Made by a program: the position numbers and the translations under genes
DNA from: Myxacorys almedinensis A
Lineage (GTDB): Bacteria; Cyanobacteriota; Cyanobacteriia; Leptolyngbyales; Leptolyngbyaceae
Direction: 5' to 3'
Assembly (NCBI RefSeq): GCF_010091945.1
Contig: NZ_WVIE01000011.1
Location: forward strand, 1 to 64,000
DNA: 64,000 nucleotides
Shown: positions 19,761-28,202 of the stretch, one piece after another
How positions within the stretch are numbered: the first letter of the stretch is position 1
How the letters are laid out: each line of letters opens with the position of its first letter
The notes under the pieces: generated by a model
The model's input: only the letters and a program-made list of their open reading frames with translations
Told to the model about the DNA's origin: nothing
The model's database searches: none

Positions 19761-20183
19761 ATGACTCAAACTGTTGAAGCTTTATTTGATGAAGGGCTAG
19801 AACGCTATAAAGCTGGAGAAGACCCAGACGTTCTGATTCCCGTCTTTAAAGAAGTCTGCGATCGCTCCCGCAAAACCAGTGCAGCTTGGACGTGCCTCTC
19901 GTGGCTCTACCTGCTGACAGACAAGCCCTCTCCTGCCTTTACCGCCGCCCAGAGAGCCGTCAAAATCAATCCTCAAGATCCACAAGCCCGCGTTAATTTG
20001 GTGTTGTCTATGTTGGAACTGTCCAAACCGGGGGTGCGATCGCACATTGAAATTACCCAACAACTGATTATGGCAGTCCCCGAACTCAAAGAAGAGGTCA
20101 TGCAAAACCTTGAGGACGGACTCGCCCGAAAGCCAAACTGGAAAAGTTTGGAACGGGTCAAAGCATGGATGACAGAATTTTGA
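19761..20183 (+). CDS. Tetratricopeptide-repeat protein
   Basis: 140 residues, all-helical, with TPR-like helix pairs (AWTCLSWLYLLTDKPSPAFTAAQRAVKINPQDPQARVNLVLSML, about 45-90). TPRs mediate protein contacts; no partner is indicated. A conserved cyanobacterial type. ATG at 19761; an in-frame TTG two codons earlier is an alternative. A terminator stands on each side, so it is monocistronic. Confidence 0.8.
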   Translation: MTQTVEALFDEGLERYKAGEDPDVLIPVFKEVCDRSRKTSAAWTCLSWLYLLTDKPSPAFTAAQRAVKINPQDPQARVNLVLSMLELSKPGVRSHIEITQQLIMAVPELKEEVMQNLEDGLARKPNWKSLERVKAWMTEF

Positions 20184-20224
20184 TCCCCGTTTTGATCCCT
20201 GCTTCAAGTTTATTCATATTTTTC

Positions 20225-20255
20225 AGGGTCAGCGCTTTGGTGCTGGCTCTTTTTT
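20225..20255 (+). terminator. Rho-independent terminator after the TPR gene
   Basis: AGGGTCAGCGC (20225-20235) pairs with GTGCTGGCTCT (20240-20250), 11 bp including three G-T pairs and a TTTG loop, then a run of T to 20255. Confidence 0.85.
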
Positions 20256-20662
20256 ATAAAGCGTTAGAGCGATCCCCAAAAGCACTAACTACGCTTGTTT
20301 GTAGCGATCTCTGCTAAGTTAATTCAGGTTAAACTATAGCAATTTTGGTGTTATTTACAAACAAAAATCATTTATACATTGCAATACTGCATAAATAAAT
20401 TAACAAAATTCTCAGAAACAGAATGATAGTATTTAGAAATCAAAGACGCTCGTATCATTTAATACGATTTCCAGTTAGTAATCAATTTTCGCAAGGTGTG
20501 TTTTCTCACCTGGGAAGGCACTTTTAAAGAGCGCTAACGGATTTCAACTGAGCTTTTCAAACCGTTTTAAGCCGTTTCAACTAACAGTTATGATGCTAAA
20601 TCATAGCTTAAGGTTCGCTCAATTATTTAAATTTCAACCTAGCTTTAAGGAGCAATTTGGCA
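20256..20662. promoter_or_regulatory. 407-bp AT-rich leader of the 68-residue gene
   Basis: No gene visible. It holds a small palindrome CGTAT-N6-ATACG near 20451-20466 and a possible hairpin around 20494-20511 (AGGTG...CACCT). Its length and position suggest a long 5' untranslated region or distal promoter for the next gene; I could not place a -10/-35 pair with confidence. Confidence 0.35.
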
Positions 20663-20869
20663 ATGGAAACTCATGATGTAGGTGTTAGACCAGGTACACG
20701 CAATCACAAAGGCTACTTTGTGCAACATGCGTCGGGTTACAAACTGGTCGAAATTGCTGATTCAGGATGGGCGGTGATTTGCCTCAGTGACGCTGTTTGT
20801 CACTATGTTGATCCTGAAAATCTACAGATGTCTCGGAAGAAAGATTTTGGTACGTTTAGCGAGATTTAA
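20663..20869 (+). CDS. Small conserved hypothetical protein (68 residues)
   Basis: ATG at 20663 is preceded by AAGGAG 10 nt upstream, a strong RBS. The protein is soluble, compact and mixed (METHDVGVRPGTRNHKGYFV, then SGWAVICLSDAVCHYVDPENL); it looks like a small beta-rich fold. I do not recognise the family. It has a long AT-rich leader and its own terminator, so it is an independent gene. An in-frame TTG at 20657 is less likely. Confidence 0.7.
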   Translation: METHDVGVRPGTRNHKGYFVQHASGYKLVEIADSGWAVICLSDAVCHYVDPENLQMSRKKDFGTFSEI

Positions 20870-20909
20870 TGCCCTTTCGTCTCGATATCAATGTTTAAAA
20901 CTGTGGTGC

Positions 20910-20946
20910 GGCTGCCCTCATGCTTTGGAGGCAGCCCTCTTTTTTG
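20910..20946 (+). terminator. Rho-independent terminator
   Basis: GGCTGCC (20910-20916) with GGCAGCC (20930-20936), extendable by a bulged CTC/GAG, then CTCTTTTTT. It ends the 68-residue gene's transcript and lies before the membrane-protein gene at 20982. Confidence 0.85.
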
Positions 20947-20981
20947 GTAACGTGAACAGAGCTACCGTTTCGCTATCTGTG

Positions 20982-21227
20982 ATGAAAGAACAATTTTTCA
21001 AGTGGTTAAATCTGGCGCTAATGCTAGATGTGTTTTTTGTGTTGTTTTGTTTTGCTTGGCTAGCGATCGCGCTGATCGGTCATACGACCAACCTTCCCCT
21101 CGGCTTAAACCTCTGGTACAAACTGTGGGAACCTGTGATGCAACCTGCTCTCGTCATTCTGATGGCAGGCGCGCTGCTAAGCGGCATCAGCAGTTGGGTT
21201 GCCAAACGGTTTAGTTCGGATGCCTAA
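20982..21227 (+). CDS. Small two-helix membrane protein
   Basis: 81 residues from ATG 20982 (MKEQFFKWLNL). Two hydrophobic segments (about 8-32 and 55-73) are joined by a short polar loop with LPLGLNLWYKLWEP. It resembles conserved cyanobacterial small membrane proteins of unknown function. The open frame extends upstream to 20787 but would run through the previous gene and a terminator, so I reject that start. Confidence 0.68.
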   Translation: MKEQFFKWLNLALMLDVFFVLFCFAWLAIALIGHTTNLPLGLNLWYKLWEPVMQPALVILMAGALLSGISSWVAKRFSSDA

Positions 21228-21349
21228 CCTTGAATGCCAAGATGGGAGTTTGGTCAGCAAATGCAAGGTCGAGCGGGTGGCAACGCATATCAGCAGCCTA
21301 AACGAGAATCACCCCTTGTGCCGCAGCAAGGGTCAGAGCCTAACACCCA

Positions 21350-22270
21350 CTAGCTCAAAATATTCTCCAGCGCGGGTTTGATCTCTGGATACTGATACTC
21401 AAATCCACTCTCTAACGTCCGCTTTGGCAACACTTCTTGCCCTTCTAGCACCACCTTTGCCCCATCCCCCAACAACGCTTCTAACGCAATCCCCGGAACC
21501 GGAAGCCACGATGGGCGGTTCATCACTTGACCGAGCACCGTCGTCATTTCTGCCATCCGCACCGGGTTTGGAGCCGTTGCATTGTAAACGCCTTCCAAGT
21601 CAGCATGGGTTAGCGATCGCACGATCAAGTTCACGACATCCTCGCGGTGAACCCAGGCAAACCACTGCTTGCCACTGCCAATGGGGCCACCCGCAAACAA
21701 TTTAAACGGCGTCAGCAGTTTACCCAACGCGCCGCCCATCCCTAAAATAATTCCAAACCGCAAAATCACGAGCCGAGTCCCGCTTTCTTTAACTTTGCTG
21801 GCTTCTGCTTCCCACGCTTGACACACGTCTGCCAGAAAATCATGACCAGCCAAGCTCGTTTCATCAAACGTGGCGGTTTCACTGGTGCCGTAAAACCCGA
21901 TCGCGGAAGCATTAACCAGAACAGAAGGCTGCGGATTGGCGTTGGCAATGGCTGCGACAACGTTCTGGGTTGTGAGCGTGCGGCTGTTCATGATGGATTG
22001 TTTGCGCTCTGGCGTCCAGCGATGTTCAGCGATCGCTTCTCCTGCCAAATTTACGACCCCATCACACCCCGCGATCGCCGCTTGCCACGCTCCAGGCTCC
22101 ATCGGGGTATACGTCACAATCTCAACGTTGGGATACACCGATTTTGGAAATACTTTTTCTGCACTCGCGGCGCTGCGCGTTAAAACAACAATTTGATGCC
22201 CTTCTTGCTGCAACCGCTCTACCAACCGAGAACCCACAAACCCTGTTGCCCCTGTCACCGCGACTTTCAT
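21350..22270 (-). CDS. TIGR01777-family NAD-dependent epimerase (SDR39U1/YfcH type)
   Basis: 306 residues, extended SDR. TGATGFVG binds the coenzyme, GVVNLAGEAI and ASAIGFYGTSE are family signatures, and the C-terminal DUF1731 region begins near LGDGAKVVLEGQEVLPKR. Relatives include E. coli YfcH; in plants a homologue affects chloroplast division. No operon partner; its 3' end faces the 81-residue gene. Confidence 0.87.
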   Translation of the reverse strand: MKVAVTGATGFVGSRLVERLQQEGHQIVVLTRSAASAEKVFPKSVYPNVEIVTYTPMEPGAWQAAIAGCDGVVNLAGEAIAEHRWTPERKQSIMNSRTLTTQNVVAAIANANPQPSVLVNASAIGFYGTSETATFDETSLAGHDFLADVCQAWEAEASKVKESGTRLVILRFGIILGMGGALGKLLTPFKLFAGGPIGSGKQWFAWVHREDVVNLIVRSLTHADLEGVYNATAPNPVRMAEMTTVLGQVMNRPSWLPVPGIALEALLGDGAKVVLEGQEVLPKRTLESGFEYQYPEIKPALENILS

Positions 22271-22457
22271 GATTGAGCCTGAACACGCCAGATCTCACTT
22301 TAAACCACATTGGAGCAGAGCGATCAGCGTCCTTGACTCAGGTTGAAGAGCTTAGAGCCGCCTAAAACTTCTATTTTGCGACATCCAGGGCGGTCTTGCT
22401 TGTTAGTGTGCGATCGCGCCTGGGTACTCTTCGACCAAGCAACCTGGAGGAGTAGCA

Positions 22458-23672
22458 ATGCAATGGATCGACTTTCGGCAAACGGTAAATCAACGGTTGA
22501 TCCACACGCACTTAGACGACGAGCAAAACAAGGCAAAAAATTTCAATATAAAAGGACACTCTCTCATTCGGGGTGTTGCCGGATCGGGGAAATCGCTCAT
22601 TCTCAAAGAGCGCATCGAAAAGATAGTTGAAGAACACTACGAGCCTGTTTTGGTGTTGTCTTACAACCGCTTCATGAAAGGCTGGATCGAAACGCAACTC
22701 GCTCAAAACGGCGTCAATGTCGAGTGTTGTACCTTTCACCAGTGGGCTTACCAGTTTGGTTATCGCTACGACTTCGACCGAAATGAAACGGCGCGGCAAA
22801 CCGCGATCACACTGGCTGAGCAATCTAATTTGAAGTATCAAGCCATTCTCGTTGATGAAGCCCAAGACTTTTACGACGAATGGTTTCAGGCAGTGCTCAA
22901 GGTGTTAGATCCTCAGACAAACTCTCTGTTTTTTGTCTACGACAATGCCCAATCTGTCTACGGACAAGCCCACCGCCGAACAAGCGGCTGGAGTTGGGCA
23001 AAGTTGGGGCTTGAGGTCGTCGGGCGATCGCAGGTCTTCGATCTAAATTACAGAAATGCCCCAGAGATTTTAGAGCTTGCCTGGAGGTTTATTCAGCCTG
23101 CGATCGAGAAAGCAGGAATGAAGACGGAACAGCGAGAAAATAGCCCAACGATCGACAAAATTATCGAACCAAAAACGCTACGTTCTAGAAGTTCGGGCGT
23201 TGCTCCGCTGCTGCTGCAACGCGATCGCGACCACTGGGCAACCACGATCGCATCGCAAATAAAAATGGCGTTAGAAACCCATTCTGAATCATCAATTGCC
23301 GTCTTGGTTCATCCTACTCATGCTGGTGCAAAACCTCTAAGAGCCGAACTTAGTAAAGCGTTACACAAACTCGGTATCAACCATCATGCTCCCATGAAAT
23401 CGGGGGAACGTATGACTCGCATTGTCCAGCGCCCGTTTGTGCTGGTTGACTCGTGGAATGCTGTTAAAGGGATAGAGTTTGATGCGGTGATCTTAGCGGG
23501 AATTGATTGGACAAACGATCTTGAAGAGCAAGATTTTGAAGAAAAAGCAGGACTGTACACAGCAATGACCCGCGCTAGAGATCATCTGATTTTGCTATAT
23601 GAGGAGAAAAGCGCGATCGTAGACCAGATCGCCGCCGCTCTCAGCGCACCCCCACAGCTAAACCAGGCTTAA
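22458..23672 (+). CDS. UvrD/Rep-like superfamily 1 helicase, short form
   Basis: 404 residues. Walker A is GVAGSGKS (39-46), Walker B is ILVDEAQDF, and the motif VI region is [15 protein letters not shown] with [11 protein letters not shown] just before. Length is about half that of UvrD: the 2B domain is missing and no nuclease domain (NERD or PD-DExK) is attached. It may be an ATP-dependent DNA or RNA translocase in repair. RBS GGAGGAG lies 7 nt upstream. Its stop overlaps the convergent DUF445 gene by 4 bp. Confidence 0.85.
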   Translation: MQWIDFRQTVNQRLIHTHLDDEQNKAKNFNIKGHSLIRGVAGSGKSLILKERIEKIVEEHYEPVLVLSYNRFMKGWIETQLAQNGVNVECCTFHQWAYQFGYRYDFDRNETARQTAITLAEQSNLKYQAILVDEAQDFYDEWFQAVLKVLDPQTNSLFFVYDNAQSVYGQAHRRTSGWSWAKLGLEVVGRSQVFDLNYRNAPEILELAWRFIQPAIEKAGMKTEQRENSPTIDKIIEPKTLRSRSSGVAPLLLQRDRDHWATTIASQIKMALETHSESSIAVLVHPTHAGAKPLRAELSKALHKLGINHHAPMKSGERMTRIVQRPFVLVDSWNAVKGIEFDAVILAGIDWTNDLEEQDFEEKAGLYTAMTRARDHLILLYEEKSAIVDQIAAALSAPPQLNQA

Positions 23673-24898
23673 CGCAACAACAAAATACCCGACTGAAGAA
23701 TACCAATCACAAATCCTAAAATTCCCCCCAGAGTCACGATCGCTTGCAGTTCGTTCCTCACAATGCCATTAATAGCCGCTTCCAAATCGGCCGGAGACGT
23801 AGCCCTAACCCGATCCGTAATCACCTGATCAATGTTCAAAATCGGAATCGCCTGCGCCACAATCTTCTCCAAGTCCTTCTCTAGATAGCGCTCCAAAATC
23901 AGCGCCAGTTCTTGGCTAACTACTCCTAGCGACTGCGTAACCGCATCTGAAGTCTGGAGACGGTTGAGCACGATCGACGCCACATTTTGCCAATCTACCG
24001 ACTGGCTCAAGCCTTGCAGCACATCAGATCCTCGATCCTGAAAATAGGTACGAACGCTCTCTCGCATGGTCTTGCGGAGTTGTCGCACCGTCGAGACCGG
24101 AAGATTTTGCAACGACAGATTCTGCAACCATTCCTTGAGGCGTTGTTTCACCCCTAGGGAAAAAATCAGTTCTGCCAACACTGAATTGCACGCCTCTCTC
24201 TCATCCAAACAAAAGGCGCGCAGCCGAATCAGCGAGTTACGAATCCCAAATAAATTTGCAACCACCCAGTACGTTCCACTCGTTTTCTCGCGGAACCCCT
24301 CATCAATCACCTGAATATTGCGATCGGTGAGAAAATCGATCAGCGTTTGGCGCAGCACATCCGGCGGAACCACCGCTTGCAGCACCCAATCTGCCAACTT
24401 TCCGGCTTGCTCGTCAGTTAGCTGAAACTCTAGAATAATTTGATCAAAAATGTGATTTAGCTGATCTTCTAAAAAATCTTCGCGCCGTGCCAACACCTTC
24501 AACAACCGTGGAAGAGACTGCCCAAACAAATCTCGCAGAATATTTGCCAAAATTCTTGCGGTTTTTTGTTCTTTATCCACCCCAAGCTGATCGAGCGATA
24601 GTTGCAGCAGCCACAGCAACGCCGCCTGAACTCGCTCCGTTTGCAGCAACCGCCGCGCCAAATTCTGCAATTCTTCCGGCGTCAGCAGCGACCCCATAAT
24701 TGTGTCAGAGATGCGCCGCGCCAATCGCTCTTGATTGCGAGGAATCAAACCTGGTGTGAAGGGAAGCTGCCGTTTACCGATGTAAAGTGCCCGGTAGGGG
24801 CGAAACAGCATTTTGATCGCTAGATCGTTAGTAAAATAGCCGATAATTCCCCCGATCACAGGGGGAGCGGCAACAAGCCAAATTGTCGAGAGATCCAC
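23669..24898 (-). CDS. DUF445-family membrane protein
   Basis: 409 residues. The N-terminus is a hydrophobic segment followed by [17 protein letters not shown] and [16 protein letters not shown], signatures of DUF445 (YheB-like). A long helical middle with repeated amphipathic segments ends in a C-terminal hydrophobic anchor ([22 protein letters not shown]). Both ends in the membrane suggest a tethered helical bridge. Function unknown. Confidence 0.85.
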   Translation of the reverse strand: MDLSTIWLVAAPPVIGGIIGYFTNDLAIKMLFRPYRALYIGKRQLPFTPGLIPRNQERLARRISDTIMGSLLTPEELQNLARRLLQTERVQAALLWLLQLSLDQLGVDKEQKTARILANILRDLFGQSLPRLLKVLARREDFLEDQLNHIFDQIILEFQLTDEQAGKLADWVLQAVVPPDVLRQTLIDFLTDRNIQVIDEGFREKTSGTYWVVANLFGIRNSLIRLRAFCLDEREACNSVLAELIFSLGVKQRLKEWLQNLSLQNLPVSTVRQLRKTMRESVRTYFQDRGSDVLQGLSQSVDWQNVASIVLNRLQTSDAVTQSLGVVSQELALILERYLEKDLEKIVAQAIPILNIDQVITDRVRATSPADLEAAINGIVRNELQAIVTLGGILGFVIGILQSGILLLR

Positions 24899-25000
24899 AG
24901 GCGTAGGGAAGGGATGAGGGAGGCAGTTAGCAACGTTTTGCCAGAAGAGACGACGGGAACACTCGTCAGCGAACGGGGCACCAGATCGTGAGTTTGCTCC

Positions 25001-25696
25001 TCATCCCTTCTGAACAACTAATACTCCCATCGTACCGCCCGCGATCGCATAGTGTGTTGCCCTGGAAAACCCAGCTTGATGGGCAAGTTTGATCTGCTCA
25101 GAGCCAATCGGAAACTTATCGAGACTCGGCGCAATGTAGGCATATTCTTCGATAAATCCCAATCGCTGCGCCATCGGCACCACAACTTCATCTAAATACC
25201 ACTGCTGAAACACCCGCATCCACGCCCCATCAGGGCGGTGCATATCGAGAATGGCAGCGTTTGCACCAGGTTTGAGGACGCGATGCAGTTCTTTGAGGCT
25301 CAGCGGAATATCAGTGACGTTCCGCAAGCCATAGCCCATAGTGGCACAGTCAAACTGGTTGTCTGAAAATGGCAGATTCAACGCATCTGCCTCGACCCAC
25401 CGAATTGCAGGCTTGAGGCAACGACGCTCGCTGCGATCGCGGGCAACGTCCAACTGCCTCACCGAAAAGTCAGCCCCATACACCTGACCGGTTCTGCCAA
25501 CTTTCTCGACTAAAATTTGGGCAATATCCCCACTTCCACAGCACAGATCTAAACTTGTATCCCCAAGCTTCGCTCCACTCCATTTCACCGCCATCCGCTT
25601 CCAAACGAGGTGCTGCCCAAAACTTAAGGAATTATTGAGTTGATCGTAAACCGGCGCGATCCGATTAAAAAGTGCCTGAACTTTATCCGCAGTCAT
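25001..25696 (-). CDS. menG: 2-phytyl-1,4-naphthoquinone methyltransferase (UbiE/MenG)
   Basis: 231 residues. The SAM-binding motif is LDLCCGSGDIA, followed by YGADFS, and the UbiE family signature YGLRNVTDIPLSLKELHRVLKPG is complete. In cyanobacteria this enzyme methylates demethylphylloquinone, the last step to the photosystem I quinone A1. Monocistronic. Length matches the family. Confidence 0.93.
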   Translation of the reverse strand: MTADKVQALFNRIAPVYDQLNNSLSFGQHLVWKRMAVKWSGAKLGDTSLDLCCGSGDIAQILVEKVGRTGQVYGADFSVRQLDVARDRSERRCLKPAIRWVEADALNLPFSDNQFDCATMGYGLRNVTDIPLSLKELHRVLKPGANAAILDMHRPDGAWMRVFQQWYLDEVVVPMAQRLGFIEEYAYIAPSLDKFPIGSEQIKLAHQAGFSRATHYAIAGGTMGVLVVQKG

Positions 25697-25822
25697 TCAA
25701 TGTTTAATCTCGGTTTGAGAGGCAATAGATTCAACGAGATCCCTTTAGAATTTTAGGTTTTGAAGGGGTGGTTTGGGAAACTTCTCGCCGTTGGCGACCG
25801 ATGCATCTCAACACCGACCCGG

Positions 25823-26812
25823 TTACACGGGGGCCACCGCCCGCAGAGAATGGGCGCAAGCCAGGGATATAGCCACTTGCTGAGCCGACAAATAGACCAA
25901 AAACAGTTCATCTTCTCGCAAGGTGCACGGTTGCTTCCATTGCAAGGATAAGATGGCGAGCATCTCCCCGCGCCGCGTGACGGGAACAATCAGATGAGCT
26001 TGAGTACCCGAACTGCTGTAGTGCGGAATGTCAGACAACGATGCATCAGCAGGGACATTGACGGAAATTTGCATTTTGTGAGACGTGATGCCTTCGGAGT
26101 TGCGCGCCGCGTTCAGGGCATCGTTCACCATGGGATCGTGCTCTAGCCAATTCTCAACGTCGCCTTCTAGAGCATAGCTGCCGCACCCTGCTACCAACCG
26201 ATTATTTTCCACTCGTTGCAGCAAGCAGCCATCGGTCGCAAAGCTTTTGCCAAATGCTGTTGCCATCAGATCGAGGCTAGTGTCTATATCGGTCGTTTCT
26301 TGAGCAATCCGAATCAGGGTAGAGAGCAAGGCAGTTTGGGACTGCGATCGCCGTAATTCTTCGGTACGCTGCTTGAGTAAATCGTAGGTTTCTGCTGCCC
26401 GTTGCACCACGGCTTTCAATTCGTTTGGATCCCAAGGTTTGGTGATGTATTTGTACACCTGTCCAGAATTAATCGCCTCAACGAGATCTTCAACGTCGGT
26501 AAATCCGGTCAAAATGATTCGCATCGTGTCAGGAAACTGTGGAACCGTGCGACTGAGGAATTCGGTGCCCTTCATTTCGGGCATACGCTGGTCAGAAATA
26601 ATCACAGCAACTTCGCCTTCGGTGGCGAGCAGTTCCAACGCGCGGACACCGCTCTCTGCTCTGAGGACGTGAAAATCGCGCCGAAAGGTTCGGTAGAGCA
26701 GGTCTAAATTGTCGGGTTCATCGTCTACGACAAGCATTTTACTTTTTTTCGGACGTTCTAGGCTCATAAGTTGACGAGTAATCGTGTCAAGTTCTGGAAT
26801 GTTGTATTCCAT
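25823..26812 (-). CDS. Response regulator with REC and GAF-like sensor domain
   Basis: 329 residues. REC domain about 25-145: VVDDEPDN acidic pair, phosphoacceptor in ISDQRMPEMKG, switch Thr in ILTGFTD and Lys in ITKPW. A coiled linker (about 150-180) leads to a GAF-like domain (about 185-325). No DNA-binding or enzymatic output is visible, so phosphorylation probably alters protein interactions or ligand binding. ATG at 26812 has AAGGAG 10 nt upstream; the TTG at 26833 includes that RBS and is rejected. The 299 bp behind it (26813-27111) show no gene. Confidence 0.85.
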   Translation of the reverse strand: MEYNIPELDTITRQLMSLERPKKSKMLVVDDEPDNLDLLYRTFRRDFHVLRAESGVRALELLATEGEVAVIISDQRMPEMKGTEFLSRTVPQFPDTMRIILTGFTDVEDLVEAINSGQVYKYITKPWDPNELKAVVQRAAETYDLLKQRTEELRRSQSQTALLSTLIRIAQETTDIDTSLDLMATAFGKSFATDGCLLQRVENNRLVAGCGSYALEGDVENWLEHDPMVNDALNAARNSEGITSHKMQISVNVPADASLSDIPHYSSSGTQAHLIVPVTRRGEMLAILSLQWKQPCTLREDELFLVYLSAQQVAISLACAHSLRAVAPV

Positions 26813-27111
26813 CAGTCGTGTACTCCTTGGCAAAGCGGGGAAAGGGTGAGTGGCATCCTGTGGAGGTTTGGCAAGGCGAATCGCACCTCCAACAGGGCAT
26901 TTGCGCGATGGGTCGATTATTCTTTAGTTTTGCCACTTTGCCAGAATTTATAACAGTCTGAGGGGTTTGGCAGAGGCGATCGCACCTCAGTCACAAGCAG
27001 CGATCGCTCGATCCTAGGTTCATCTTCACCAACCCTGCCGGAACCCCTCGAACCCAAATTGACGAACGTTACGATCTTCGTTCAACCTGCGATTTTAGAA
27101 ACCCTAAATCC

Positions 27112-28095
27112 TCAACCCACTAAATTTTGGCGAGGGTTAAAAGACTCAAGCTGACGTAATTTTTCGTACAACTCGCGCTCTGGCTCGGTCAATTCTTTCG
27201 GAAACACAATTTGAATTTCAACAATCTGATCGCCCCGCTCACCTCCGTTGGGGTAGCCTTTGTTCGCCAATCGTAGCCGTTGCCCCGATCGCACCCCTGC
27301 GGGAATATTCATCTTCACCATGCCGTCTAGGGTTGGCACTTCGATCGCGCCGCCCAACACCACTTCACTAGGCGTAATTGGCAGTTGACAGACAATATCT
27401 ACCCCTTCGACCTTGAAAAAAGAATGAGGAGACACATCGATCTTGAGATACAAATCTCCGCCGTTTACTCCCTGCCCTTTTAGCCGCACCCGTTGCCCTG
27501 AGACCATTCCAGACGGCATATTCACTTCTAGCGATCGCCCATCTTCTAGCCGAATTCGCTCTCGCCCGCCGGTGTAGGCTTTCTCCAGAGGAACCGTTAA
27601 TCTCGCTTCTGCATCGCGGCGGGCAGGAGGACGCGGTGTACTAACGGTATAGCTTGTTTTACTTGTGCCAGGGCGAAAGATATCTTGGAGCGGTTCGCGC
27701 GGTGCTTCGCGGCGAGGAGTGGCTGTCCGGGTTGTGGCTCGTGGGGGTGCAGCAGCGCTAGAGGCAGTCCGACTGAGAAACTGGTCAAAGAAATCGTTGA
27801 AGTTGCGGAACGCGCCAAAATCAACCTCTCCGCCGCGTCCGCCGCGCCCATTTTTCTGAAAACCGCGCTGCTGCCAGAAATTTCCGTATTGGTCATACTG
27901 CGATCGTCGGGCAACATCCGACAGCACCCCATACGCTTCGCTGAGGTCTTTGAATTTCTCCTCCGCCCCTTTATCTCCCTGGTTGACATCGGGATGATAT
28001 TGCCTGGCAAGGCGTCGGTAAGAGCGCTTGATTTCGTCCATCGACGCATCTCTAGCGACTTCTAAAATTTCATAGTAGTTACGGAAATTTTGCAT
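27112..28095 (-). CDS. dnaJ: DnaJ-type co-chaperone (J domain plus C-terminal peptide-binding domains)
   Basis: 327 residues. The J domain (about 5-70) has the HPD motif in RQYHPDVNQGD. A G/F-like then Ala/Thr/Arg/Pro-rich linker (about 85-165) leads to two CTD beta domains (about 170-320). There are no CxxCxGxG zinc fingers, so it is a CbpA-like class B J-protein. It lies 107 bp downstream of dnaK on the same strand, in the dnaK3-dnaJ arrangement known from cyanobacteria. ATG 28095 is the start conserved in J-proteins; an in-frame start at 28182 would add 29 odd residues. Confidence 0.9.
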   Translation of the reverse strand: MQNFRNYYEILEVARDASMDEIKRSYRRLARQYHPDVNQGDKGAEEKFKDLSEAYGVLSDVARRSQYDQYGNFWQQRGFQKNGRGGRGGEVDFGAFRNFNDFFDQFLSRTASSAAAPPRATTRTATPRREAPREPLQDIFRPGTSKTSYTVSTPRPPARRDAEARLTVPLEKAYTGGRERIRLEDGRSLEVNMPSGMVSGQRVRLKGQGVNGGDLYLKIDVSPHSFFKVEGVDIVCQLPITPSEVVLGGAIEVPTLDGMVKMNIPAGVRSGQRLRLANKGYPNGGERGDQIVEIQIVFPKELTEPERELYEKLRQLESFNPRQNLVG

Positions 28096-28202
28096 AGAAC
28101 CGGATAGGGGAGGGATGAGGGAGGTCTTCGACCCGCTTTGGGATGGGGAATGAAGAGCAAAGAGGACTATTTTATCCCTCATCTCTCATTCTTCACCCCT
28201 TT